Assembly (NCBI RefSeq): GCF_024178315.1
Contig: NZ_JAMZIK010000051.1
Span: 1 to 64,000, forward strand
Source: Siccirubricoccus soli
GTDB taxonomy: Bacteria > Pseudomonadota > Alphaproteobacteria > Acetobacterales > Acetobacteraceae
Reading direction: 5' to 3'
DNA length: 64,000 nt
This document shows, piece by piece, positions 19,098 through 27,157 of the stretch (position 1 is the stretch's first letter; the number at the start of each line of letters is the position of its first letter). Both the position numbers and the translations under genes were made by a program. The notes below the pieces were generated by a model. It did not search any database and was not told where the DNA came from. It saw only the letters and a program-made list of their open reading frames with translations.

Positions 19098-19799
19098 ATG
19101 ACCTTCAGCATCGCCGCGTACTGCCCGGAGACCGGCGCGGTCGGCGTCGCCGTCGCCACCTATTCCCTGGCCTGCGGCGCCCGCGCCCGGGCGGCCACCG
19201 GGCGGGGCGCCATCATGAGCCAGGGCTTCGCCAGCCCGCCGCTGAGTCTCCTCGGCATCCGGTTGCTAGAGGAGGGGCTGCCGGCGCCGGAGGTGATGGC
19301 GCGCCTCGCTGCCAGCGACCCGGATTTCGCCTGGCGGCAGATCAGCCTGGTGGATGGCGCGGGCCGCGCGGTGGGGCATACCGGCCCGCATTGCCGCGGC
19401 TGGGCCGGGCAGGCGGAGGGGCCGGGCTGCGTCGCCTGCGGCAATGTCCTGGCCGGGGAGGGGGTGGTGCAGGCCATGGTGGCCGGCTTCATGGCCGCCG
19501 CCGGAGAGCCCCTGGCGGAGCGGCTGCTGCACGCCCTGGAAGGCGCCCGCAAAGCGGGCGGCCAGGTGGGAGCGGAGGGACCGCTGCCAGAGCGCTCCGC
19601 TGCGGTGAAGGTCCACCATGTGGAGGCGCATCCGCTGGTCGATCTGCGCGTGGATTTCTCCGCCGATGCCATCACCGATCTCCGCCGCCTCTGGGCGGAA
19701 TGGCAGCGCATGGCGCCCTATTACGAGCAGCGCTGGCGCAACCCCGTGGCCACGCCAGCGCAGGATGCCTGGATGCGGTCGCAGGGCAGGGGCGGGTAG
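19098..19799 (+). CDS. DUF1028 family protein (Ntn-hydrolase-like)
   Basis: A 233-residue member of DUF1028. The N-terminus MTFSIAAYCPETGAVGVAVATYSLACGARA is the family hallmark and resembles the start of N-terminal nucleophile hydrolases. The following GAIMSQGFASPPLSLLGIRLLEEG and the GNVLAGEGVVQAM block also fit. The C-terminal part after about residue 170 (HPLVDLRVDF) is the usual tail. The activity is not established; proteasome/asparaginase-like folds suggest amide hydrolysis. AGGGGGAA lies upstream of the ATG. The short gap after maeB suggests possible co-transcription. Confidence 0.85.
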   Translation: MTFSIAAYCPETGAVGVAVATYSLACGARARAATGRGAIMSQGFASPPLSLLGIRLLEEGLPAPEVMARLAASDPDFAWRQISLVDGAGRAVGHTGPHCRGWAGQAEGPGCVACGNVLAGEGVVQAMVAGFMAAAGEPLAERLLHALEGARKAGGQVGAEGPLPERSAAVKVHHVEAHPLVDLRVDFSADAITDLRRLWAEWQRMAPYYEQRWRNPVATPAQDAWMRSQGRGG

Positions 19800-19858
19800 G
19801 GTGGCTTCAGGTCAGGCGGCCTCGCTTGGCGGCCCAGGCAATGCAACGCGATGAAGGG

Positions 19859-19999
19859 CTAGAGCATTTTCGGTTCACATGCGTTCACCGACAGCGCTCT
19901 ACGCCTTTGTTTGCAGAGCAGATTCACGCCTTCGGGCGATGCCGTCCTACGGCGATCTGCTCTAAACCGAGTTCACGCAGGCCCTGTCGGCGTGAACTC
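19859..19999. repeat. AGAGCA/GTTCACG palindromic repeat block between convergent genes
   Basis: The gap between DUF1028 (+) and lysE-like (-) contains AGAGCAGAT (19915-19923) paired with ATCTGCTCT (19955-19963), loop 31 nt. It is flanked by TTT and AAA that could extend the stem. Next comes a perfect 10-bp hairpin, GAGTTCACGC (19969-19978) with GCGTGAACTC (19990-19999), loop 11 nt. Half-copies of the same words (TAGAGCA, CGGTTCAC, CGTTCACCG) sit at 19860-19890. The second hairpin may terminate both transcripts. Confidence 0.7.
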
Positions 20000-20025
20000 G
20001 CTCCAGCGGCGCCCCGGCCCGATCC

Positions 20026-20634
20026 TCAGCGCGCGGCGATGGACGTAGCGGCACCGGCCATCGCAACCGCACTGCCGCGCTTCGCCAGCCGCAGGGCGCG
20101 GGGCGAGGTGAAGAAGCGCTGCGCGCGCGAGGCGGCCTGGGCATAGCCAGCGAACACCGCCACGACGATGGCGGCGATCACCAGGGCCAGTTCCAGCGCG
20201 CCCGTCAGCGTCAGCCCCGCCATGTCCACCACCGAGGGCAGCAGTGCCAGGAAGAACACCACGGCCTTCGGATTGCCGAGATTGATCGACAGCCCCGCCA
20301 GGAACAGCCGCCCCGCGCCATCCGGCTGCGGCGCGGCCTTTATCGGCTGGGTGGCGGAGCGCCAGAGCTTCCAGGCGAGGTAGAGCAGATAGGCCGCGCC
20401 GGCATAGCGCACCGCCTGGAAGAGTGGCGCGAAGCTGGCGGCCAACGCGGCCAGCCCCGCCGCCGCCACCGCGAACCACAGCAGGGAACCGGCGGCGCAG
20501 CCCGCAATGAAGGCGGGCGCTCCGCCCAGGCCGCGGGCCAGCACCCGCGCCACCAGCGCCGTCACCGCCGGCCCGGGCAGGATCACCACCGCCAGATAGG
20601 CGGTGGCGAAGAGCAGCAGGCCGGTCGCGCTCAT
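20026..20634 (-). CDS. LysE/RhtB-family amino-acid exporter
   Basis: A 202-residue inner-membrane protein with about six hydrophobic helices. It has LysE-family marks: VVILPGPAVTALVARVLARG (the PGP motif of helix 1/loop), a short helix around LFQAVRYAGAAYLLYLAWKLW, and SINLGNPKAVVFFLALLP. These proteins export amino acids or related metabolites. The start ATGA overlaps the stop of the hydantoinase B-like gene by 4 nt, so the two are probably translationally coupled. It is the last gene of a four-gene minus-strand operon. Confidence 0.92.
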   Translation of the reverse strand: MSATGLLLFATAYLAVVILPGPAVTALVARVLARGLGGAPAFIAGCAAGSLLWFAVAAAGLAALAASFAPLFQAVRYAGAAYLLYLAWKLWRSATQPIKAAPQPDGAGRLFLAGLSINLGNPKAVVFFLALLPSVVDMAGLTLTGALELALVIAAIVVAVFAGYAQAASRAQRFFTSPRALRLAKRGSAVAMAGAATSIAAR

Positions 20635-22253
20635 CGCCGGTAGCTTTCTGCCTCCGTCACATAGCCATGCGTCAGATCATGGGCGAGCGCCGCCGGGTCG
20701 CGCTCCGACGGTGCGCCATGGCCGCCGCCGCCGGGCGTCCGCAGCGTCACCCGGTCGCCCCGCAGCAGGACGTATTGCCGCTTCGGGTCGGTGCGCTCGC
20801 CATTGATGCGCAACTCGCCCGGCGCCCCAGGCTTGCCGCCTTCGATCCCGAAGGCCGGGAAGATGGTGCGCTCGGCGAGAAAGGAGACGGCGATCGGTGT
20901 GTCGCTCAGGCTCTCCACCTCGATCTCCTGCCCGAGCCCGCCGCGATGCCGCCCCGGCCCGCCGCTGTCCGGCCGCAGCGTCTTGTGGTGGAAGCGCAAG
21001 GGGGCGATGTGCTCGCTGATCTCGATGCTGGTCGAGGAGACGTTGGAGGGCCAGGAAAGCGTGGTGACGCCATCCCCCCGCACATTGCCGCCCATCCCGC
21101 CGTTGAAGAAGAACATGTTGGCGAAAGGCTTGCCGTCCCGGACGCCCGACTGGTTCATGCCCCACATGGGGGAGCCGCAGGCGGCCATCACCCGCTCCGG
21201 CACCACCTGGCCGAGGCAGCCGAAGACCAGCATCGGCAGGTAATGCCCGATCAGCATGCGGGAGCCGCCGGAGGCCGGGAAGACCGGGTTGACGATGCTG
21301 CCCGGCGGCGCCGTGACGCTGATCGGCCGCCAAGCGCCTTCATTGTTCGGCAGGGAGGGGTTGGTGCAGACCTTCACCCCGTACATGCACATGGCATAGG
21401 TGTAGCAATAGGCGCAGTTGATGGCCCGATCCACCTGGGCGTCGGTGCCGGCGAAATCCATGCTGATGGCATCGCCGGCGATGGTCAGCGCCATGCGGAT
21501 GGTCACCGGCTTGTCCAGCAGCCCATCGGTCTGCAGCTCGCTGTGGTAGGTGCCGTCCGGCAGGGCGCGTATCGCCTCGCGCATCGCCGCCTCGCAGCGG
21601 CCCTGGATCTCGGCGGCGAGGTCCGTCAGGTCCGGCAGGCCGTATTGCCGCATCAGGCCGAGGAGGCGGTCCTCCATGAGGTCCAGCGCCACCACCTGGG
21701 CCCAGAGATCGCCCATGGTCTGGTCCGGGGTGCGGACATTCTTGCGGATCATCGCCACCAGCGTCTCGTCGGTGGCGCCGCCGCGCATGAGCTTGAGGGG
21801 CGGGATCTGCAGCCCTTCTTCGAACACCTCGCGCGGCTCCGGGCTGCGGATCTTGCCGCCGATATCCGGCGCATGCGCGGTGGAGGCGCTGAAGGCCACC
21901 AGACGGCCATCGAGGAAGATCGGCTTGGCCACGGTGATGTCCGGCAAATGGCCGGTGCCGAGCCAGAGGTCGTTGGTGATGAGCACGTCGCCCGGCGCCA
22001 ACGTCTCCGGCGGATAGGCCTTCAGGAAATGCTTCACCGTCTCCGGCAGCGTGCCGATGAAGGAAGGGATGCTTTCCGTCGCCTGCACCAGGGATTGCCC
22101 GGCGGCATCGGTGACGATGCAGGAGAAATCGTAGCTCTCCCGCACCAGGGTGGAGAAGCTGGTGCGCACCAGCGCCGCCGCCGCCTCGTCCACCAGGGAG
22201 ATCAGGCGGCGCCAGAGCAGCTCCAGCTCCACGGCATCGAAAGTGCGGGCCAT
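20631..22253 (-). CDS. hyuB: Hydantoinase B/5-oxoprolinase family protein
   Basis: The large catalytic-partner subunit (540 residues) of the ATP-dependent N-methylhydantoinase/5-oxoprolinase/acetophenone carboxylase family. Visible family segments are LISLVDEAAAALVRTSFSTLVRE at the N-terminus, GDVLITNDLWLGTGHLPDI, MDFAGTDAQVDRAINC, GGSRMLIGHYLPM, and the Gly-rich tail RTPGGGGHGAPSERDP. The substrate (hydantoin, 5-oxoproline or another cyclic or aromatic compound) cannot be fixed from sequence. Its ATG overlaps the hyuA stop as TAATG, and its stop overlaps the lysE-like start as ATGA. Confidence 0.93.
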   Translation of the reverse strand: MARTFDAVELELLWRRLISLVDEAAAALVRTSFSTLVRESYDFSCIVTDAAGQSLVQATESIPSFIGTLPETVKHFLKAYPPETLAPGDVLITNDLWLGTGHLPDITVAKPIFLDGRLVAFSASTAHAPDIGGKIRSPEPREVFEEGLQIPPLKLMRGGATDETLVAMIRKNVRTPDQTMGDLWAQVVALDLMEDRLLGLMRQYGLPDLTDLAAEIQGRCEAAMREAIRALPDGTYHSELQTDGLLDKPVTIRMALTIAGDAISMDFAGTDAQVDRAINCAYCYTYAMCMYGVKVCTNPSLPNNEGAWRPISVTAPPGSIVNPVFPASGGSRMLIGHYLPMLVFGCLGQVVPERVMAACGSPMWGMNQSGVRDGKPFANMFFFNGGMGGNVRGDGVTTLSWPSNVSSTSIEISEHIAPLRFHHKTLRPDSGGPGRHRGGLGQEIEVESLSDTPIAVSFLAERTIFPAFGIEGGKPGAPGELRINGERTDPKRQYVLLRGDRVTLRTPGGGGHGAPSERDPAALAHDLTHGYVTEAESYRR

Positions 22254-24388
22254 TACCGCTTCTCCTCCTGCGCCGGCCGATTCAGACCTCCGCGCCCTTC
22301 GGCGCTGCGGTCATCGGACGGCGCGATCTCCGCCAGGATGGTGCCATCCGCCAGCACGCGGGCGCTGGCACCGGGGCCGATGATGAAGGTGCTCTCGTCT
22401 TCCTCGAACACCGCCGGCCCTGCCACCTCGGCGCCGGGGGCCAGGGCGTAGCGGTCATAGACCGCGGTCGGCAGCGTCTTGCCGGCATCGGGGAAGAAGA
22501 CCGGCCGCTCGCCCTTCCGCGCCGTGCTGCCGGCGTGCTGCGGCAGGCGCAGCGTGCCGCCGGCGCCGGGCATGGGTGCGGTGAGGGAGAGCCGCAAGGC
22601 GACGAATTGCGCCGCCGCGCCCGGCGGGGTGCGGGCGAAGAGCCGGCGGTAGGCGGCCTCGAAGGCGGCGCGCACCGGGGCTTCCGTCAACGTCTCCGGC
22701 AGCGCCACGGTGATCTCGCTGCCCTGGCCGATATAGCGCATATCCGCCAGCCGCCGCGCCACGCGCCCGTCCTCGGCCGCCCCCGTCTCCCGCAGCACCG
22801 CCAGCGCCTCCGCCTCCAGCGCCGCGAAGACGCGCCCGGCCGCGGCGTAGTCGGCGCCTGAGAGCGGCGCGTTGAAGCTGGCGACGCGGTCCACCCGGGC
22901 GGGCGCCATCAGCATGCCGATGGTGCTGCCCGCCCCGGCGCCCGGCGGGCAGGCGACGCGCGTCACGCCGAGCTTCCGCGCCACATGCCAGGCATGCACC
23001 GGCGCCGCGCCGCCGGTCGCCAGCAGCGCATATTCCGCCGGGATGCGGCCGCGTTCCGCGATGGCGACGCGCGCCGCACCCGCCATGTTCTCGTTCACCA
23101 CGTCATGCACGCCGAAGGCGGCGCGCTCCCCGGCCACGCCGAGCGCCCCCGCCAGCCGGCCCAGCGAAGCCTCGGAGGCCGCCGCGTCGATCCGCATCGC
23201 GCCGCCGAGGAAGAATTCCGCGTTCAGATAGCCGAGCGACAGGTCGGCATCCGTCACTGTCGGCTCCGCCCCGCCGCGGCCATAGCAGGCGGGCCCGGGC
23301 TGCGCCCCGCTGCTCTCCGGCCCCACTTGCAGCGTGCCAAGCCCGCTGCGCCTGGCGATGGAGCCGCCGCCGGCGCCGATCTCGATGAGCTCCACCGTGG
23401 CGATCTGGATCGGCAGGCCGGAGCCGCGTAGGAAGCGCTTCTCCCGCGCCGCCTCGAAGCCCCAGGCGACCAGCGGCTCGCCATCATCCACCAAAGCGAG
23501 CTTCGCCGTGGTGCCGCCCATGTCGAAGGCCAGCACCCGGTCCAGCCCGGCATGGCGGCCGAACCAGGCGCCGGCGAGCGCCCCGGCCGCGGGCCCGCTT
23601 TCCAGCAGATGCACCGGGGCGCGCTTCGCCTCCTCCACATGCGTCAGCCCGCCATTGGAGAGCATGAGGAAGAGCCGCCCCGGAATGCCGGCCTCCCGCA
23701 GCGCGCCCTCCAGCCGGGCCAGATAGGTCTCTGCCAGCGGCCGCACATAGGCATTGGCGACGGTGGTGCTGGCGCGGGGGTATTCCCGGATCTCGGGCGC
23801 GATGTCGGAGGAGAGGGAGAGCGACAGCGCCGGGAAGCGCTTCGCCACCGCCTCCGCCACCGCCCGCTCATGCGCCGGGTTGGCATAGGCGTGCAGGAAG
23901 ACCACGGCGAGGCTCTCGATGCCCGCCGCCACCAGCGACTCCACCTCCCGCAGCGCGGCGTCGAGGTCGAGCGGCCGCTCCACGCTGCCATCGGGCGCCA
24001 GCCGCTCCGCCGCCTCCCGCCGCCAGGGGCGGGGGACGAGCGGCTTCGGCATCTCGATGAACAGGTCGTAGAGCTCGTATTTCCGCTCCCGCCCGATCTC
24101 CAGCGTGTCGCGGAAGCCCGCCGTCGTCAGCAGGCCGGTCCGCGCGCCCTTCCGCTCGATCAGCGCATTGGTGAAGAGTGTCGTCGCATGCACCACCCGG
24201 CCGATCTCGCCCGGCCCGATGCCGGCCTTCTCCAGCACGGCGCGCGTGCCCGCCATGGTGCCGCGGGCCGGGTCGTCGGGCGTGGTGCTCTCCTTCCAGA
24301 TCACCGCGCGCCCGTCGCGCGGGTCCAGCACCACCAGGTCGGTGAAGGTGCCCCCGATATCGATGCCGAGGGAATAGGGCGCTGCCAT
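22253..24388 (-). CDS. hyuA: Hydantoinase A/5-oxoprolinase family protein
   Basis: The ATP-binding partner (711 residues) of HyuB, with an actin/hexokinase-like fold. The N-terminus YSLGIDIGGTFTDLVVLDPRDG is the phosphate-binding signature. It is followed by VVHATTLFTNALIERKGART, LSNGGLTHVEEA, LAFDMGGTTAKLALV (second phosphate loop) and IGAGGGSIARRSGLGTLQVGPESSGA. There are two adjacent ATGs; the one at 24388 has better spacing (6 nt) to AAGGA. Only 13 nt separate it from the stop of the upstream solute-binding protein gene. The overlap with hyuB (TAATG) argues for a stoichiometric complex. Confidence 0.93.
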   Translation of the reverse strand: MAAPYSLGIDIGGTFTDLVVLDPRDGRAVIWKESTTPDDPARGTMAGTRAVLEKAGIGPGEIGRVVHATTLFTNALIERKGARTGLLTTAGFRDTLEIGRERKYELYDLFIEMPKPLVPRPWRREAAERLAPDGSVERPLDLDAALREVESLVAAGIESLAVVFLHAYANPAHERAVAEAVAKRFPALSLSLSSDIAPEIREYPRASTTVANAYVRPLAETYLARLEGALREAGIPGRLFLMLSNGGLTHVEEAKRAPVHLLESGPAAGALAGAWFGRHAGLDRVLAFDMGGTTAKLALVDDGEPLVAWGFEAAREKRFLRGSGLPIQIATVELIEIGAGGGSIARRSGLGTLQVGPESSGAQPGPACYGRGGAEPTVTDADLSLGYLNAEFFLGGAMRIDAAASEASLGRLAGALGVAGERAAFGVHDVVNENMAGAARVAIAERGRIPAEYALLATGGAAPVHAWHVARKLGVTRVACPPGAGAGSTIGMLMAPARVDRVASFNAPLSGADYAAAGRVFAALEAEALAVLRETGAAEDGRVARRLADMRYIGQGSEITVALPETLTEAPVRAAFEAAYRRLFARTPPGAAAQFVALRLSLTAPMPGAGGTLRLPQHAGSTARKGERPVFFPDAGKTLPTAVYDRYALAPGAEVAGPAVFEEDESTFIIGPGASARVLADGTILAEIAPSDDRSAEGRGGLNRPAQEEKR

Positions 24389-24401
24389 CATGGATCCTTC
24401 G

Positions 24402-25358
24402 TCAATCGGCCCGGATGTTGCCGGCTTTCGCCACCTGCGCCCAGCGCTCCCGGTCGCGGCGGATGCGGGCGGCGAAGGCGGGGCCGGCCTCCCCCAGCGG
24501 GAGCAGGCCGCGGGCGGCCAGCACCGGCGTGGTGACAGGATCGGCCAGGGCATCGAGGAACAGCGCCGCCAGCTCCGCCTGCTGCCCTTCCAGCAGGCCC
24601 GCCGGCCCGACCAGGCCGAACCAGTTGCCCATGGCGAGGGAAGGGTAGTCCGCGGTCAGCAGCGGCAGGTCGGGGAACAAGGCGAGCGGCGCATCGGCCG
24701 CCAGTGCCAGGGCCCGCACCTGGCCGCCGCGCACCATCTCCGCCACCTCCGCGATATTGGCGAAGAACAGGTCGATCCGCCCGGCGGCAAGGTCGAGCAG
24801 CGCCGGCGCCCCGCCGCGATAGGCGACATGGGTCAGCTTCAGCCCGGCCGCCACGGCGAAGCCCTCCGCCCCGAGCTGGTTGGTGCTGCCATTGCCGGTG
24901 GAGCCATAGGTGAGCGCCCCTGCCGGCCGCGCCCTGGCCTCGGCCACCAGCTCCGCCACCGTCCGGAAGGGCGCGTCCGGCCGCACCACCAGCGCCATGG
25001 GCGTGGTGGCCAGCGCGGCGATCGGCGCCAGCTCGCGGTCCAGATCCAGCGGGATCTGGCTGCCCGGCACCACCGGCGCGACGGCAAGCTGGCCCATGAT
25101 GCCGATGCCGAGGGTGGTGCCATCGGCCGGGCTGCGCGCCACCGCCTGCAAGGCGATGAAGCCGAGGGCGCCGGAGCGGATCTCGACGATGACGGAGGGG
25201 CCGCCGCGGCGCTGGATGGCCTCGGCGGCGATGCGCGCCACCTGGTCGGCGGTGCCGCCCGGGGCGAAGCCGACCAGCAGGCGGATGGGGCCCCGCGGCT
25301 GGGCGATAGCCGGGGCGGCAAGCAGGGATGGCACGGCAAGCAGAAGGCGACGGCGCAT
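24402..25358 (-). CDS. Bug-family tripartite tricarboxylate transporter solute-binding protein
   Basis: A periplasmic substrate-binding protein of 318 residues. The signal peptide MRRRLLLAVPSLLAAPAIAQ is followed by the Bug signature PIRLLVGFAPGGTADQVAR. The ligand-loop segment LTYGSTGNGSTNQLGAEGF and VAYRGGAPALLDLAAGRIDLFF are typical of the TctC/Bug family. The membrane subunits TctA and TctB are absent here, as is common for Bug genes. It is the first gene of the operon with hyuA, hyuB and lysE-like, suggesting it delivers or senses the HyuAB substrate (inference). Confidence 0.93.
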   Translation of the reverse strand: MRRRLLLAVPSLLAAPAIAQPRGPIRLLVGFAPGGTADQVARIAAEAIQRRGGPSVIVEIRSGALGFIALQAVARSPADGTTLGIGIMGQLAVAPVVPGSQIPLDLDRELAPIAALATTPMALVVRPDAPFRTVAELVAEARARPAGALTYGSTGNGSTNQLGAEGFAVAAGLKLTHVAYRGGAPALLDLAAGRIDLFFANIAEVAEMVRGGQVRALALAADAPLALFPDLPLLTADYPSLAMGNWFGLVGPAGLLEGQQAELAALFLDALADPVTTPVLAARGLLPLGEAGPAFAARIRRDRERWAQVAKAGNIRAD

Positions 25359-25623
25359 GACGCCTCATCCGGCTGCGGGTGACCCCGTTCCTCGCAGGGC
25401 CTGCCCTTTATGGGTCGGTGCTGGCGAGCATATCCTCGGCGAGGTGGCGCGCGGGGTCCATCCCTCGGGAAAAGATCGGGTAGGATGCCTTGGCGGCGAC
25501 CCTGACCCCTGCGCGCCCCGCCATGTGGGGACCGATTCCCGGATCCCGCTGCGCCCGCCGGGTTGACGCAAGCCGCGCGGTCCCCAAACACTCGCGCCAA
25601 CCAAGCCAGGGAACGTCTTGCCC

Positions 25624-26577
25624 ATGCCTCGCCTGTTGCGCCTCGCCTTCGCCGCGCTGCTCCTCGCCACACCTGCCGCGGCGCAGGAGCGCACCATCCG
25701 CATGGTCAGCGGCTTTGCCGCCGGCGGCTCCTCGGACCTCGTCGCGCGCCTCGCCGCCGATGCCGCCGCGTCTCTGCTGCAGGCGCGAATCGTGGTGGAG
25801 AACCGTACCGGCGCGAACGGGGTGATCGGCGCCGCGGAAGTGGCGCGCAGCGCGCCGGACGGCAACACCGTCTTCCAGTGCCCGATGAGCACCCTCGGCA
25901 TCGTGCCCTTCCTCATCGGCGTCTCCCTGCCGGTCGATCCCGGGGAGGCGCTGATCCCGCTCGGCAACCTCGCCCTTTCCTCCTACGGCTTCGCCGTCGC
26001 GGCGAACGGGCCCTATCGCAGCGTGCCGGAGGTGCTGGCGGCGGCGCGGGAGAAGCCGGGGCAGGTGACCTTCGGCAGCGCCGGCGTCGGCAGCGCGCAG
26101 CATCTGGCGGGCGAGCTGCTGCAGCAGAAGGCCGGCGTGCAGATGACGCATGTGCCCTATCGCGGGGCGACACCGGCCATCGTCGACATTCTCGCCGGGC
26201 GGACGGATTTCATGATCACCAACCTCGCCGACATGGCGCGGCAGGTGCAGGACGGCGCGCTCAAGCTACTCGCCATCGGCGACGATGGCGGCTCGGCGCT
26301 GTTTCCCGATGTCCCGCCGCTCTCCCGCTTCGTCCCGGGCTTCGAGGTGGCGGGCTGGTTCGGCATCTGCGGCCCGCGCGGCATGGCGCCGGAGCAGGTG
26401 GCGCGCTGGGAGGCGGCGCTGCGCCAGGCGATGCAGGGGGAGGCGCTGCGCCGGCGCCTGGCGGAGAGCGGGCTGACGCCCCGCTTCGAGGATGCGGCGA
26501 CCCTTGCCCGGCGCATCGCCAATGACCGCAGCACCTGGCGGGGCGTCATCCAGACAGTGGGCGTCCGGGCGGAATAG
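25624..26577 (+). CDS. Bug-family tripartite tricarboxylate transporter solute-binding protein
   Basis: A second periplasmic Bug protein (317 residues from this ATG), transcribed away from the first across 265 bp. The signal peptide is LLRLAFAALLLATPAAAQ, followed by RTIRMVSGFAAGGSSDLVARL. The middle carries VTFGSAGVGSAQHLAGELLQQKAGVQM and VPYRGATPAIVDILAGRTDF, the Bug hallmarks. A TTG at 25618 is an alternative start that sits better after AGGGAA. The divergent arrangement suggests shared regulation with the hyu operon, but the ligands may differ because the two proteins are only distantly alike. Confidence 0.92.
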   Translation: MPRLLRLAFAALLLATPAAAQERTIRMVSGFAAGGSSDLVARLAADAAASLLQARIVVENRTGANGVIGAAEVARSAPDGNTVFQCPMSTLGIVPFLIGVSLPVDPGEALIPLGNLALSSYGFAVAANGPYRSVPEVLAAAREKPGQVTFGSAGVGSAQHLAGELLQQKAGVQMTHVPYRGATPAIVDILAGRTDFMITNLADMARQVQDGALKLLAIGDDGGSALFPDVPPLSRFVPGFEVAGWFGICGPRGMAPEQVARWEAALRQAMQGEALRRRLAESGLTPRFEDAATLARRIANDRSTWRGVIQTVGVRAE

Positions 26578-26761
26578 CATCTCCGCGGCGTCGCTGCGCG
26601 ACGCCGTGGGGGCAATAGTGGCTCCCGCCATTCGGTGCTGGTCAGGCCGCTCGCATAGCGTAGGCCCGCGCGGCTATGCTGCTTTCGGTCGGACGCCGCC
26701 CACGTGCTTCCCCGGGGAGATGGCCCGGACGCCAGTCTTCCAACCAGCCATGCCGAGAGCG

Positions 26762-26989
26762 ATGAGTGATCTCCTGACCGAGGAAGAGGCGTACAGGGCG
26801 ATGTACTTCTTCCTCCGCGCGTATTGGATGAGGACCGCATCATCGGACATCGCTGCCCTGCTCGGTGAGCTGAGTCTTCTGGAGGACGGCAGCCCGACCG
26901 ACCCTGCTGCCGCGGGTGATTTCCGCCTCGCGATTGCCGAGGCGAGGAACTCCGCCTCCACTCGCCCACCTCTGCGTCGGCCGTCATAG
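26762..26989 (+). CDS. Small acidic hypothetical protein (orphan, immunity-like in style)
   Basis: A 75-residue product starting MSDLLTEEEAYRAMYFFLRAYWMRT and continuing SSDIAALLGELSLLEDGSPTDPA. I recall similar small TEEEAYRAM-FLE-YW-RT proteins scattered in proteobacteria, often near polymorphic toxins, but cannot name the family with certainty. The last 15 residues (after NSASTRPP) look non-conserved. The ribosome-binding site is weak, and codon use is visibly less GC-rich than in neighbouring genes. No toxin gene is adjacent. It stands alone between a Bug protein and an LLM oxidoreductase. Confidence 0.6.
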   Translation: MSDLLTEEEAYRAMYFFLRAYWMRTASSDIAALLGELSLLEDGSPTDPAAAGDFRLAIAEARNSASTRPPLRRPS

Positions 26990-27035
26990 AGCGCCAACCG
27001 TCCATTCAGAGAGTGTTTCGAAACGGGTTCTAGGG

Positions 27036-27082
27036 GCCTCGCACAGCCTGCCAAGGCAAGCCGCGCCGGGGCAGCGGGCAGC
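27036..27082 (+). repeat. Short dispersed repeat, copy 1 (partner at 54028-54065, minus strand)
   Basis: The segment TCGCACAGCCTGCC, then GGCA, then GGCAGCGGGCAGC recurs on the minus strand at 54028-54065. The words and order are the same, with about 10 nt missing in the middle. Both copies are intergenic. A 10-bp palindrome, GTTTCGAAAC (27015-27024), lies just upstream of this copy. Confidence 0.5.
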
Positions 27083-27157
27083 ACCCGTCCGGCGGGTGGA
27101 ACAAACACCGGGCCGTGCGCCGCGTTAGCCGGGTTCTGGCAACACGGCGAGGGCGCG

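Noticed and set aside
20667-22451. A 594-codon open frame opposite hyuB
   Set aside because: Composition is that of an antisense shadow; the minus strand carries a well-conserved protein.
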